The notes under the pieces were generated by a model, which ran no database searches, was not told the DNA's origin, and saw nothing but the letters and a program-made list of their open reading frames with translations. A DNA stretch of 64,000 nt from Vreelandella nigrificans (GTDB lineage: Bacteria > Pseudomonadota > Gammaproteobacteria > Pseudomonadales > Halomonadaceae), in NCBI RefSeq assembly GCF_002374315.1, contig NZ_NWUX01000015.1, positions 49,557 through 113,556 on the forward strand, read 5' to 3'. The translations under genes and the position numbers were made by a program. Every line of letters starts with the position of its first letter. Position 1 is the first letter of the stretch. This document shows, piece after piece, positions 35,855 to 44,977 of the stretch.

Positions 35855-36076
35855 ATGGATACGGGAACCTTCCGCGGTCTTATTACGCTGATTTTGATTG
35901 TTGCTTTTATAGGCATTTTTGCCTGGTCCTATTCAAAGCGACGCAAACCAGACTTTGACGAAGCAGCCAACCTGCCCTTCGCCGACGATAGTGATGAGCA
36001 ACCAGCCCGTGATAAGCATGCTTCGCCTGAGCGCGAAGTAGATTCCCGCCACGACAGGGGAGATAAAAACAGATGA
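35855..36076 (+). CDS. ccoQ: cbb3-type cytochrome c oxidase subunit CcoQ
   Basis: Small 73-residue protein with one N-terminal helix (GLITLILIVAFIGIFAWSYS) and a charged tail. It has the FxEAAxLPF-type motif (DEAANLPFADD) typical of CcoQ, which stabilises the oxidase. It begins three bases after ccoO and its stop overlaps the ccoP start as ATGA. Confidence 0.93.
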   Translation: MDTGTFRGLITLILIVAFIGIFAWSYSKRRKPDFDEAANLPFADDSDEQPARDKHASPEREVDSRHDRGDKNR

Positions 36077-37002
36077 ATAATTTATGGGGTGACTCCCTAT
36101 CCAGCTTCTGGAGTGCCTGGATTATTGTCATCACGCTAGGCACTATCGCGCTAAGCGTTTGGATTTTGCTCTCCAACCGCCGCACCGATAAAGTCCCAGA
36201 TGCTGACGGTAATGTTGAAACCACTGGCCATGCTGCTGACGGCATTGAAGAGTACGACAACCCACTACCCAAGTGGTGGTTCCAGCTATTTATCCTGACG
36301 GTGGTTTTCGCCTTGGGTTACTTAGTGTTTTATCCAGGACTAGGTAACTATGCCGGCGTTCTAGGCTGGTCCCAAGAGAGCCAATGGGAAGAGGAAGTGG
36401 CTGAGGCCCAGCAACGCTTCACACCAATCTTTGCGCAGTATCAGGAAGTGCCTATTCCTGAACTGGCAAGAGATCCAGAAGCCATGCAGGTTGCAGAGCG
36501 TATTTATCAGAATAACTGTGCCGTATGTCACGGCTCCAACGCCCAGGGCGGCTACGGCTTCCCGAATCTGACCAACGACGACTGGTTATACGGTGGTGAG
36601 CCTGAAAATATTCTGACTACGCTAAACCGGGGCCGTAATGGCCTGATGCCTTCGTGGCAGCAGTTAGGTGAAAATAATATTGAGAACCTAACCCAGTACG
36701 TACTCTCTTTATCTAGCTTAGAGCATGATGCTGAGCGTGCGGCCAGCGGCGAGAGCACCTACCTAGCGGTATGTGCTGCCTGCCACGGGCCTAGCGGTAC
36801 CGGCAATATTGCATTGGGTGCACCAAACCTGACGAACGATATTTGGCTCTACCAAGCACCAGGCCAAAGTGTTGCAGACTCGGTTCGCCAGACACTGCGT
36901 AACGGTCGTAATGGTCATATGCCAGCACAAGCAGCCTACATTGGTGAAGAGCGTGTTCACCTGGTAGCCGCTTACGTCTATAGCCTACGGTTTAACGACT
37001 AA
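36073..37002 (+). CDS. ccoP: cbb3-type cytochrome c oxidase subunit III
   Basis: A 309-residue diheme cytochrome c. The N-terminal membrane segments (SFWSAWIIVITLGTIALSVWILL and WWFQLFILTVVFALGYLVFY, cited in part) flank the DGIEEYDNPLP signature of CcoP. Heme motifs CAVCH (~residue 152) and CAACH (~residue 234) follow. CcoP takes electrons from soluble cytochrome c. A strong terminator follows at 37035. Confidence 0.96.
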   Translation: MNNLWGDSLSSFWSAWIIVITLGTIALSVWILLSNRRTDKVPDADGNVETTGHAADGIEEYDNPLPKWWFQLFILTVVFALGYLVFYPGLGNYAGVLGWSQESQWEEEVAEAQQRFTPIFAQYQEVPIPELARDPEAMQVAERIYQNNCAVCHGSNAQGGYGFPNLTNDDWLYGGEPENILTTLNRGRNGLMPSWQQLGENNIENLTQYVLSLSSLEHDAERAASGESTYLAVCAACHGPSGTGNIALGAPNLTNDIWLYQAPGQSVADSVRQTLRNGRNGHMPAQAAYIGEERVHLVAAYVYSLRFND

Positions 37003-37034
37003 CCGACGTTTCAATTTCCAGGCTACGCTAATAG

Positions 37035-37061
37035 GGGTGCGGTTACATACCGCACCCTTTC
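37035..37061 (+). terminator. Rho-independent terminator after ccoNOQP
   Basis: Perfect nine-base stem GGGTGCGGT/ACCGCACCC with a five-base loop, followed by a T-rich tail (TTTCTTC). It separates ccoNOQP from the ccoG assembly operon. Confidence 0.85.
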
Positions 37062-37164
37062 TTCATCCACAACCCGATACACTACTCAACATTGAGTGTT
37101 ATCTGGCTGACAGCTGATTCCCATACTGCCGCCTACTCCTGCCTTGTGAGCTGCGATCATCGCC

Positions 37165-38601
37165 ATGGAAAAAATACCTAGCCACGATATTACGCCTCCA
37201 ACTGTTGGGCACCACACACCCGGGGAAATCCACACCCAAGAAATGTATGCCAAACGGCGCCACATTTACGTACGCGAGATTAAGGGCCTGTTTCAAAAGG
37301 TCAGACGCTGCGCTAACTGGGCGCTTATGCTGATGTTTTTCTTACTACCATGGATCAACTTGGGCAACCGTCCCATGATTTGGTTCGACCTGCCGGGCCG
37401 AGAATTCCATATCTTTGCCGCCACGTTTTACCCACAAGAGTTTGTACTACTATCGTGGCTGCTAATTATCTGCGCCTTTGGGCTGTTTTTTATTACCGTA
37501 TTTGCGGGACGTGTTTGGTGCGGCTACACCTGCCCGCAAAGCGTCTGGACCTTTCTGTTTATTTGGCTTGAACACCGTATTGAGGGCACCAGAAACCAGC
37601 GCATTAAGCTGGACCAGCAGCCCATGACTACCAACAAAGCGTGGCGTAAGGGAGCCAAGCATCTAGCATGGCTATTTATTGCCCTAGCCACCGGCGTTAC
37701 CTTTGTCGGCTATTTCACACCCATTCGCACACTGGTTAGCGAACTACCCACATTAGAAGCCCACGGCTGGTCTTACTTCTGGGTAGGTTTCTTTTTAGTC
37801 TTTACTTACCTGAATGCCGGCTGGCTACGTGAACAGGTGTGCATCTACATGTGCCCCTATGCACGCTTTCAGTCAGTAATGTTTGATCGCGACACGCTGA
37901 TTGTTTCTTATGACGAAGCCCGTGGCGAGCCTCGTGGCCACCGCAAAAAATCGCTCAGCCATGCACAGGTTCAAGCAGCGGGCTTGGGCGACTGCATTGA
38001 TTGCGAACTGTGCGTTCAAGTATGCCCAACGGGTATTGATATCCGTGACGGCCTACAGTACGAGTGCATTACCTGCGCTGCATGTATCGATGCTTGTGAC
38101 AGCGTAATGGATAAGATGGGTTACCCTCAGGGGCTAATTCGCTACACGACCGAAAATGCACTGGAAGGCAAAAAGAGTCATATTTTACGCCCTCGCCTGC
38201 TCGGCTATTTTGCCGCCCTTCTTGTAATGATGGCTGCATTTGCCTGGGCGGTTAACGACCGAATGCCGCTTGGCTTTGACGTGGAGCGTGATCGCACACA
38301 GCTTTATCAGACCACTCGGGATGGGCGTATCAGTAATGTGTATAGCTTGAATATACGCAACTTAGATAATCAAGATCACACCTACCGCCTGAGTGTTTCA
38401 GGCTTGCCCAGCTTGGCGCTGGACGATGTCATGGTTAATGTTCCGGCTGGCGCCTCGCGCTTTCAAGTGGTTACCGTGCTCGTTGAAGCAAGTGACTTAA
38501 GCGAGCCAAGCCACCCCATTACTTTTACTTTGCAGTCCCAGCAAGACGAACGTATACGCCTTGAGCGTGAAGCCCGTTTCCTGGGCAACATTAGGAGATA
38601 A
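37165..38601 (+). CDS. ccoG: cbb3 oxidase accessory protein CcoG (ferredoxin-type)
   Basis: A 478-residue membrane iron-sulfur protein. It has several N-terminal helices, the motif GRVWCGYTCPQSVW, and two [4Fe-4S] clusters (CIDCELCVQVCPTGID and CITCAACIDACD). A C-terminal periplasmic FixG-type beta domain (VYSLNIRNLDNQDHTYRLSV) follows. CcoG helps reduce copper for cbb3 assembly. The gene opens the ccoGHIS operon and begins 103 bases after the ccoNOQP terminator. Confidence 0.95.
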   Translation: MEKIPSHDITPPTVGHHTPGEIHTQEMYAKRRHIYVREIKGLFQKVRRCANWALMLMFFLLPWINLGNRPMIWFDLPGREFHIFAATFYPQEFVLLSWLLIICAFGLFFITVFAGRVWCGYTCPQSVWTFLFIWLEHRIEGTRNQRIKLDQQPMTTNKAWRKGAKHLAWLFIALATGVTFVGYFTPIRTLVSELPTLEAHGWSYFWVGFFLVFTYLNAGWLREQVCIYMCPYARFQSVMFDRDTLIVSYDEARGEPRGHRKKSLSHAQVQAAGLGDCIDCELCVQVCPTGIDIRDGLQYECITCAACIDACDSVMDKMGYPQGLIRYTTENALEGKKSHILRPRLLGYFAALLVMMAAFAWAVNDRMPLGFDVERDRTQLYQTTRDGRISNVYSLNIRNLDNQDHTYRLSVSGLPSLALDDVMVNVPAGASRFQVVTVLVEASDLSEPSHPITFTLQSQQDERIRLEREARFLGNIRR

Positions 38602-38608
38602 ATACATA

Positions 38609-39130
38609 ATGCCTGCCACTGACGTGACACCCTGGTATAAGCAGTTTTGGCCTTGGTTTTTACTTGGCTTACTGTTCACTTCAATCGTGGTTAGCTCCAC
38701 CTTTGCTGTTCTATCGATCAAAACAGCAGACGGCATGGTGGTGCAGGAAGATTACTATGAGCATGGCAAGGCCATTAACATGATTCTTGCCAAACAGGAG
38801 CGTGCCAATGAGCTTAATCTTTCAGCCGAGCTGCGAATTGACCCGCTGACCAGTGATATTGTGATTGATCTGTCAGGAGATGACCGGCCAGACAAGCTGT
38901 ACATGATGCTTATCTTCCCAACCCAGGATGATCGAGACCAAGAGTTTGTCTTAGAGCACGTACGGGATGGCCGCTATATTGCGCAAGGGCCGGACAACCT
39001 ACGCTATCGCTGGTATATCCAGATTCAGCCACAACTGACCAATGCCGACTGGCGATTGATCGGCGAAGCTCGCTTTCCTGACGAAAATAGCATTGCCCTA
39101 CTGCCCGGAGGGCGTTCTGCAAGCGAATGA
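38609..39130 (+). CDS. ccoH: FixH/CcoH family cbb3 assembly protein
   Basis: A protein of about 173 residues with one N-terminal helix (FWPWFLLGLLFTSIVVSSTFAVLSI) and a periplasmic domain including VVQEDYYEHGKAINMILAKQ, the FixH hallmark. I prefer the ATG at 38609, preceded by GGAG at about 11 bases; an upstream frame from 38561 would overlap ccoG. Its stop overlaps the P-type ATPase start as ATGA. Confidence 0.92.
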   Translation: MPATDVTPWYKQFWPWFLLGLLFTSIVVSSTFAVLSIKTADGMVVQEDYYEHGKAINMILAKQERANELNLSAELRIDPLTSDIVIDLSGDDRPDKLYMMLIFPTQDDRDQEFVLEHVRDGRYIAQGPDNLRYRWYIQIQPQLTNADWRLIGEARFPDENSIALLPGGRSASE

Positions 39131-41619
39131 GCACTACTGTTACTACTCCTAGTACTACTTCTAGTACGACTCCTAGCTGTTATCACTGTGGCAACCCGGT
39201 GCCCGCCGGGGCGCCGTGGCAGATCATCCTGGATGAGACCCACCACCCGCTTTGCTGCCCTGGCTGCGAGGCGGTGGCTCACGCTATTGTGGACGGCGGC
39301 CTGGAAAGCTACTACCGCTACCGCACCGAACTCCCCGAACGCCCCGATGAGCGGCAAGCTGCCAAAGCTGAAACATGGTCAGTGTTTGATGATCCTGGCC
39401 TACAGGCGCAGTTCGTACACGCTGATGGTGATGAAGGGTTTGTCAGGGCCACACTAGCCGTAGAAGGCATCACCTGCGCTGCCTGCGCCTGGCTAATTGA
39501 ACACCGCTTAAATGCCCTTGAAGGCGTTGTATCAAGCGCGGTTAATTTAACCCACCACCGCCTTCGCGTGAGTTGGGACCCAAAGGTTGTCCAACTGTCG
39601 CAGCTGTTCGCTGAACTAGCGGCGATTGGTTACGATGCTCAGCCCTACGAACCTGATCAAGCTCAAGCACGCCTGCAGCACGAGGAGCGGATGAACGTCC
39701 GTCGCTTGATCGTGGCCGCAGTGGGCATGATGCAAGTGATGATGTTCTCTATCCCTATTTATGTCGCTGGCCCAGGGGAAATCAGCGCGGATTTTTACGC
39801 ACTTTTCCACTGGCTCTCATTTGCACTGGCGACGCCAGTCGTACTTTTCTCAGCACAGCCCTTTTTCCGCAATGCGCTGCGTGATCTTAAAACCGGCGTG
39901 CTGGGCATGGATGTACCGGTATCTCTCGCCATTGGCGGTGCCTATTTAGCCAGTAGCTACGCCGTGCTCTTTAATGTTGGCGAGGTATATTACGACTCGG
40001 TAGCCATGTTCACTTTTTTCCTGCTGTTTGGCCGCTACGTAGAAGGCCGTGCCAGACGACGCAGTGGCCATAGCGGTAACGCCTTAAGCGGTGTTTTACC
40101 GGTATCCGCTACCCGCCTTGAAGCTGACGGCAGCGAACGCATTCTGCCTGCTAGTGAGCTTCAGGCAGGCGATCGAATACTGATTAAGCCCGGTCACGGC
40201 GTGCCTGCCGACGGTATTATTGAGGAAGGTGAATCCAGCTTAGACGAGTCGATGTTGACCGGTGAGTACTTGCCGGTTACGCGGCGTATTGGCGATAGCG
40301 TAACCGGTGGCAGCCAAAACATGGAAAATCCGCTGATCGTCACCGTCACTCATGCGGGGGGTGAAGCACGGGTAGCGGGCATCGTGGATTTAACCGATCG
40401 TGCTTTTGCTAGCCGCCCAAGACTAGCCCAAATGGCAGCCCGCATGGCTCATTTGTTTGTACTGCGCCTGCTGCTGGTCACGGTCTGCGTTACCGTGGCC
40501 TGGTGGTTCATCGACCCTTCAAGGGTGCTATGGATAATGCTATCGGTACTGGTCGTTACCTGCCCCTGCGCGCTGGCCCTGGCGACTCCCACGGCATTGA
40601 CGGCAGGACATGGGCAACTGCGCCAGCGCGGTGTACTCATTACCCGCGCCGATGCCATGGAGTCACTGTCTAACGTTACCCGAGTTATTTTCGATAAAAC
40701 AGGTACGCTGACCCGGGGCGAAATGCACCTGATACAAACCGTGGCTATCCCTGGGCACCTACCTGAGCTAAGCAGCGAACGCGCACAAGCCATCGCTGCT
40801 GCCCTGGAAGCCCATTCAGAGCACCCCATTGCCCGGGCATTTCGACCATTTCGCGATGCAACGCTACAAGCCCGCCATGTGCAAAGCTACACCGGCTCTG
40901 GTTTAGAGGGCACACTAAATGGTGCCACATGGCGCTTAGGTAAACCTGACTTTGCCACTACAACCGCTATGGTGCCGCCAAGTACAGGGCAGTGGTTACT
41001 GCTTAGCGAAGACAGCCAACCACGTGCATGGTTTAAGCTGCATGACGGCATTCGTGATGATGCAGCGCAGACGGTGGCAGCCCTACAGGCTCGTGGCTTA
41101 GTGGTTGAACTGCTCTCCGGGGATACGCAAGAGGCGGTAGAGAGCCTGGCTCAACAGCTCAACATCACTACTTGGCATGCGGGGAAATCGCCTGAAGGCA
41201 AGCTTGAACGCTTACGCGAGCTACAAGCTCAGGGCGAGTGTGTGGTGATGATTGGCGACGGCATCAATGATGTGCCTGTTTTAGCCGGGGCTGATGTTGC
41301 CATCGCCATGAACGGCGCCACCGATTTAGCCCGCACGCGAGCAGATGCCGTACTACTCAGCCCACGTTTGATGCGGATCTATGATGCCATTGATATTTCT
41401 CAGGCCACCCGCAAAATCATGCGTCAAAATATGCTGTGGTCGGTATGCTACAACTTTTCAGCACTGCCACTGGCAGCCATGGGATTAGTACCACCATGGC
41501 TTGCAGCTATTGGCATGTCGCTTAGTTCTCTGGTAGTGGTAGGTAATGCACTACGCCTTTCTCGCTGGCGTACCCAGACTCCCACACTGGCAGCTACTGC
41601 CCCTCCGGTGAACGCATGA
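39127..41619 (+). CDS. ccoI: Copper-translocating P1B-type ATPase for cbb3 assembly
   Basis: An 830-residue heavy-metal ATPase (CcoI/FixI). In order: N-terminal CYHCG and CCPGC zinc-ribbon-like cysteines, an HMA metal-binding domain (GITCAACAWL), the TGEYLPV actuator loop, the transport motif CPCALALATPTA, the phosphorylation motif DKTGT and the hinge GDGIND. It supplies copper for the CuB centre of CcoN. The first ~18 residues are a Ser/Thr-rich tract from a 12-bp in-frame tandem repeat. Confidence 0.95.
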   Translation: MSTTVTTPSTTSSTTPSCYHCGNPVPAGAPWQIILDETHHPLCCPGCEAVAHAIVDGGLESYYRYRTELPERPDERQAAKAETWSVFDDPGLQAQFVHADGDEGFVRATLAVEGITCAACAWLIEHRLNALEGVVSSAVNLTHHRLRVSWDPKVVQLSQLFAELAAIGYDAQPYEPDQAQARLQHEERMNVRRLIVAAVGMMQVMMFSIPIYVAGPGEISADFYALFHWLSFALATPVVLFSAQPFFRNALRDLKTGVLGMDVPVSLAIGGAYLASSYAVLFNVGEVYYDSVAMFTFFLLFGRYVEGRARRRSGHSGNALSGVLPVSATRLEADGSERILPASELQAGDRILIKPGHGVPADGIIEEGESSLDESMLTGEYLPVTRRIGDSVTGGSQNMENPLIVTVTHAGGEARVAGIVDLTDRAFASRPRLAQMAARMAHLFVLRLLLVTVCVTVAWWFIDPSRVLWIMLSVLVVTCPCALALATPTALTAGHGQLRQRGVLITRADAMESLSNVTRVIFDKTGTLTRGEMHLIQTVAIPGHLPELSSERAQAIAAALEAHSEHPIARAFRPFRDATLQARHVQSYTGSGLEGTLNGATWRLGKPDFATTTAMVPPSTGQWLLLSEDSQPRAWFKLHDGIRDDAAQTVAALQARGLVVELLSGDTQEAVESLAQQLNITTWHAGKSPEGKLERLRELQAQGECVVMIGDGINDVPVLAGADVAIAMNGATDLARTRADAVLLSPRLMRIYDAIDISQATRKIMRQNMLWSVCYNFSALPLAAMGLVPPWLAAIGMSLSSLVVVGNALRLSRWRTQTPTLAATAPPVNA
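39142..39177. repeat. 12-bp in-frame tandem repeat at the start of ccoI
   Basis: Three units of the form ACTACTCCTAGT encode TTPS/TTSS/TTPS at the extreme N-terminus, before the first metal-binding cysteines. Confidence 0.75.
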
Positions 41620-41843
41620 CCATCCTATACCTACTTATCCCTCTTTCTCTTATTTTGCTTGGCTTAGCGGTGTGGGCATTTTTTTGGGCAGTTAAGCATG
41701 ACCAGTTTGACGACCTGGAAGGCCCTGCCCACCGCGTTTTGTTTGATGACGATGAGAACGACCTAACCAAAGAGCAGCGCGCAGAGCGTAAAAAAGCCGC
41801 CGGCAAAAAGGCGGATTCTCATAAGTCAGAGCCACCGCCGTGA
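41616..41843 (+). CDS. ccoS: cbb3 oxidase maturation protein CcoS
   Basis: A 75-residue protein with one N-terminal helix (LYLLIPLSLILLGLAVWAFFWAVK) followed by the conserved QFDDLEGPAHRVLFDDD motif of CcoS. It is needed for cofactor insertion into the oxidase. Both ends overlap neighbouring genes by four bases (ATGA with ccoI, GTGA with the next gene). Confidence 0.94.
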   Translation: MTILYLLIPLSLILLGLAVWAFFWAVKHDQFDDLEGPAHRVLFDDDENDLTKEQRAERKKAAGKKADSHKSEPPP

Positions 41844-42535
41844 ACCCAACAGGACTAGATCTACCGCCTGTCATGGCAGCCTTTGTATTTGGCTTGATGG
41901 GAGGGGCTCACTGTATTGGCATGTGTGGTGGCATTATGAGCGCACTGACATTCGCCGTGCCACCTAGCATGCGACACCCAGCGCGCATGGGTGGCCTACT
42001 ACTCAGCTATAACCTGGGTCGTATACTTAGCTATATGGTCGCAGGCGCTCTAGTGGCAGCACTGGGTACGTTAATTTCACTTTCACCAACCGCGCGCGTC
42101 CTGCTACAGACCTTTGCTGCGTTAATGCTGATTTTAATGGCACTGTATATCGCCAACTGGTGGAAAGGGCTGCTTAAGGTCGAAGCTATTGGCCGCCACC
42201 TATGGCGCTATATAGAGCCGCTGGGGCGACGTTTGATGCCCGTTGTGCATATCCCCCAGGCCTTTACCCTTGGCGCATTGTGGGGCTGGCTCCCCTGCGG
42301 CCTGGTCTACTCCATGCTAGCCTGGAGCCTGGCCATCGCCGATCCATATCAAGGCGCCATGCTAATGGGTGCCTTCGGCCTAGGCACCCTGCCAGCACTG
42401 CTTGCTACCGGCTTGGCTGCCCAACAGTTTAGCCAGTTGATTCGTCACCCAGCTACCCGCAGTATCGCCGCCATTACCATCATCGGCTTTGCTGTTTGGC
42501 AATTATGGTCTCTGATTGGCCACACCGCTCATTAG
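41840..42535 (+). CDS. Sulfite exporter TauE/SafE (UreH-like) family membrane protein
   Basis: A 231-residue membrane protein with about six helices. FVFGLMGGAHCIGMCGGIMSALTF is the conserved first motif of the SafE/DsbD-like group, and LWGWLPCGLVYSML carries the second conserved cysteine motif; together these suggest metal or thiol chemistry. The GTG start overlaps ccoS. Proteins of this type are commonly found last in ccoGHIS operons and are thought to help copper handling, but the role is inferred. Confidence 0.88.
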   Translation: MNPTGLDLPPVMAAFVFGLMGGAHCIGMCGGIMSALTFAVPPSMRHPARMGGLLLSYNLGRILSYMVAGALVAALGTLISLSPTARVLLQTFAALMLILMALYIANWWKGLLKVEAIGRHLWRYIEPLGRRLMPVVHIPQAFTLGALWGWLPCGLVYSMLAWSLAIADPYQGAMLMGAFGLGTLPALLATGLAAQQFSQLIRHPATRSIAAITIIGFAVWQLWSLIGHTAH

Positions 42536-42559
42536 ACTTCTCTCTGTCACGCGAATAAC

Positions 42560-42573
42560 TTGATTCAGCTCAA
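42560..42573. promoter_or_regulatory. Candidate Anr/FNR box before hemN
   Basis: TTGATTCAGCTCAA matches TTGAT-N4-ATCAA at nine of ten positions. It lies about 165 bases before the hemN start. HemN is a classical Anr target. Confidence 0.65.
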
Positions 42574-42680
42574 CGCTTTCAATATGCGCTTGCTCTAGCA
42601 TTCAGTCTCGTATTAAGCCTGCTCCTATCGGTTTAACACCGTACATTCGGCCTGGCTTTTAAACGTTGGCTTTGCAAACT

Positions 42681-42725
42681 TAGTCTCTTAAAACCAAGTC
42701 TCTTAAAACCTAGTCTCTTAAAACA
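42681..42725. repeat. 15-bp tandem repeat, three copies, before hemN
   Basis: Units of (T/A)AGTCTCTTAAAACC in direct succession end two bases before the GGGAG ribosome-binding site of hemN, so they lie in its untranslated leader. Confidence 0.85.
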
Positions 42726-42738
42726 GGGAGCGCCTTCC

Positions 42739-44166
42739 ATGCCCGCACGCGCCACTGCTGCCATTCCACACCCTACACATGCAGCGCATTCGGCCACCGC
42801 CTGGGATGAAGCGCTGATACGTCGATACGATACAAGCGGTCCACGCTACACTTCTTACCCAACTGCGCTCGCTTTTCATGATCAGTTTACCGCCGATGAC
42901 TTTACTCAAGCACTTGAGCGCAGCAATCAGCACCAGCGACCACTATCGCTTTACGTGCACGTACCGTTTTGTCGAAAAATCTGTTTTTACTGCGCCTGCA
43001 ATAAAATTGCCACCAAAAACACAGGGCTGGCGGAACCTTATCTTTCCCGCTTAGACCGAGAGATGGTGCTAACCGCTCGACACCTGGACACCCAGCGACC
43101 AGTGCAACAACTGCACTGGGGCGGCGGAACACCAACGTTTCTATCATTGGCTCAAATGAGCGACCTGGTGGATAGGCTAGACGCACGCTTTGGTCTATCC
43201 ATGGCACCAGAGCGTGATTACGCAATTGAAATTGACCCACGGGAAGCGGATGTTTTCACCCTACGCCACTTACAGTCGCTAGGCTTTAACCGGCTTAGCC
43301 TTGGGGTACAGGATTTAAATCCTCAGGTACAAAAAGCCATTAACCGGATTCAGCCCCGGGTACTCACCGAAACCTTAATGGAAGAGGCACACCGGCTCGG
43401 TTTCCGCTCGCTAAATCTCGATTTGATTTACGGGCTACCTTTTCAAACCGAAAAGAGCTTTGCTGATACGCTAAGCCAGGTAATAGAGCTTAACCCCGCT
43501 CGCCTATCAGTGTTTAACTATGCTCATATGCCAAGCCGCTTTGCGCCTCAAAGGCGTATTAACGAGCAGGACCTGCCGAGCGCTGATGAGAAACTTGCCA
43601 TCCTGCATACCACTATTGAAATGCTGACCAGCGCAGGCTATATCCATATTGGCATGGATCATTTTGCCCGCCCGGATGACAGCTTAGCGATTGCCCAGCG
43701 CAATGGCTCCTTGCAGCGTAACTTCCAAGGTTACTCTAGCCATGCTCAGTGCGATCTTATCGGGCTAGGTGTTTCAGCAATTTCGCGTGTAGATGATGTT
43801 TATGCGCAAAACCCAACCTCTCTTGCACACTTTGAGGCTGCTTTAGATCAAGGTAGGCTAGCAACAGTGAAAGGATTGCGTTTAAATCAGGATGACCTAA
43901 TACGCCGAGATGTCATTGAACGTCTGATGTGCGATATGCAAATTGATTTAGCGGCCATTGGTCAGCGTTGGGAAATTAACGCCACGGACTATTTTTCTGC
44001 TGTTCTTGAGCAGCTTCGCGCTGCAGAGCAGGATGGTTTACTAGTACGTGACGGCCTCTCCCTGACTGCCACCCCCACGGGCCGCTTACTTATTCGCCAT
44101 CTCGCCATGGCATTCGATGCTCATTTGCCAAGCCAATCGGCACAGCGTTATTCAAAGATTATGTAA
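42739..44166 (+). CDS. hemN: Oxygen-independent coproporphyrinogen III oxidase
   Basis: A 475-residue radical SAM enzyme that converts coproporphyrinogen III to protoporphyrinogen IX without oxygen. The cluster motif CRKICFYCACNK, RYTSYPTA at the N-terminus, GGGTPTFLS and the HemN C-terminal domain are all present. GGGAG lies eight bases before the ATG. Its position between the cco genes and anr, and a near-consensus Anr box upstream, support low-oxygen heme supply. Confidence 0.96.
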   Translation: MPARATAAIPHPTHAAHSATAWDEALIRRYDTSGPRYTSYPTALAFHDQFTADDFTQALERSNQHQRPLSLYVHVPFCRKICFYCACNKIATKNTGLAEPYLSRLDREMVLTARHLDTQRPVQQLHWGGGTPTFLSLAQMSDLVDRLDARFGLSMAPERDYAIEIDPREADVFTLRHLQSLGFNRLSLGVQDLNPQVQKAINRIQPRVLTETLMEEAHRLGFRSLNLDLIYGLPFQTEKSFADTLSQVIELNPARLSVFNYAHMPSRFAPQRRINEQDLPSADEKLAILHTTIEMLTSAGYIHIGMDHFARPDDSLAIAQRNGSLQRNFQGYSSHAQCDLIGLGVSAISRVDDVYAQNPTSLAHFEAALDQGRLATVKGLRLNQDDLIRRDVIERLMCDMQIDLAAIGQRWEINATDYFSAVLEQLRAAEQDGLLVRDGLSLTATPTGRLLIRHLAMAFDAHLPSQSAQRYSKIM

Positions 44167-44224
44167 CCTTCTTGAGGTGCTAATGCCTAGCGCCTATGAT
44201 GGCTAATGACCAAGGGAGACTGAC

Positions 44225-44977
44225 ATGCCTCAACAAGCTAGCCAACGGCGTTCACTGCTGCAAGAAGCTCGCTGCCAAACTTGCAGTCTTAGTTCGTTGT
44301 GTCTGCCGCTGGCCCTTGAGCTCGAGGACATGGGACAGTTCGATGCCATTATTCGCCGTCGAGCCCCACTGAAAAAGGGTGAACCCCTCTTTCGTCAGGG
44401 TGACCTCTTTACCAGCGTGTACGCAGTTCGCTCGGGCAGTCTTAAGCAAACGACCAGCGAAGGTAATGGCAATGACCAGCTAACTAACTTCTATCTGCCT
44501 AGCGAGTTGGTGGGCCTGGATGGGATTGATGAAAGTTACTACCCAGGTAGCGTTATTGCGCTAGAAACCACCACCGTCTGTGAAATCCCCTTTGATCGCC
44601 TTGATACCCTTTCCGAAGAGCTGCCCGAGCTACGGGGACAACTCTACCGGAGCATGAGCAAAGAGCTGAAGGACGACCGGCGCATGATGAGACTATTATC
44701 ACGCAAAACCGCCGACCAGCGGCTAGCGAGCTTCTTGATCACACTATCAGACCGCTTCCGTCGCCGCGGATACTCCCCCTTTAGCTTCCGGCTCTCCATG
44801 TCCCGCGCCGATCTGGGGAACTACCTTGGCCTCGCCGTAGAGACTGTCAGCCGTATTCTTAGCCGTTTCCAGCAACAAGAAGTCGTTGCCGTATCAGGCC
44901 GAGAAATTAACATTCTCGATATGCCGCGCTTAATCACCTTGGCCGAAGAGGAAGAGCAGGCCGTTACTCCACGCTGA
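44225..44977 (+). CDS. anr: Anr/FNR oxygen-sensing transcriptional regulator
   Basis: A 250-residue CRP-family regulator. Cysteines 17, 20, 26 and 119 match the four ligands of the FNR [4Fe-4S] cluster (20, 23, 29 and 122 in E. coli). A cNMP-like domain and a C-terminal helix-turn-helix ([19 protein letters not shown]) follow, whose E and R contact TTGAT half sites. Likely targets in the window are ccoN and hemN. The 3' end overlaps ttcA by 14 bases on the opposite strand. Confidence 0.95.
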   Translation: MPQQASQRRSLLQEARCQTCSLSSLCLPLALELEDMGQFDAIIRRRAPLKKGEPLFRQGDLFTSVYAVRSGSLKQTTSEGNGNDQLTNFYLPSELVGLDGIDESYYPGSVIALETTTVCEIPFDRLDTLSEELPELRGQLYRSMSKELKDDRRMMRLLSRKTADQRLASFLITLSDRFRRRGYSPFSFRLSMSRADLGNYLGLAVETVSRILSRFQQQEVVAVSGREINILDMPRLITLAEEEEQAVTPR

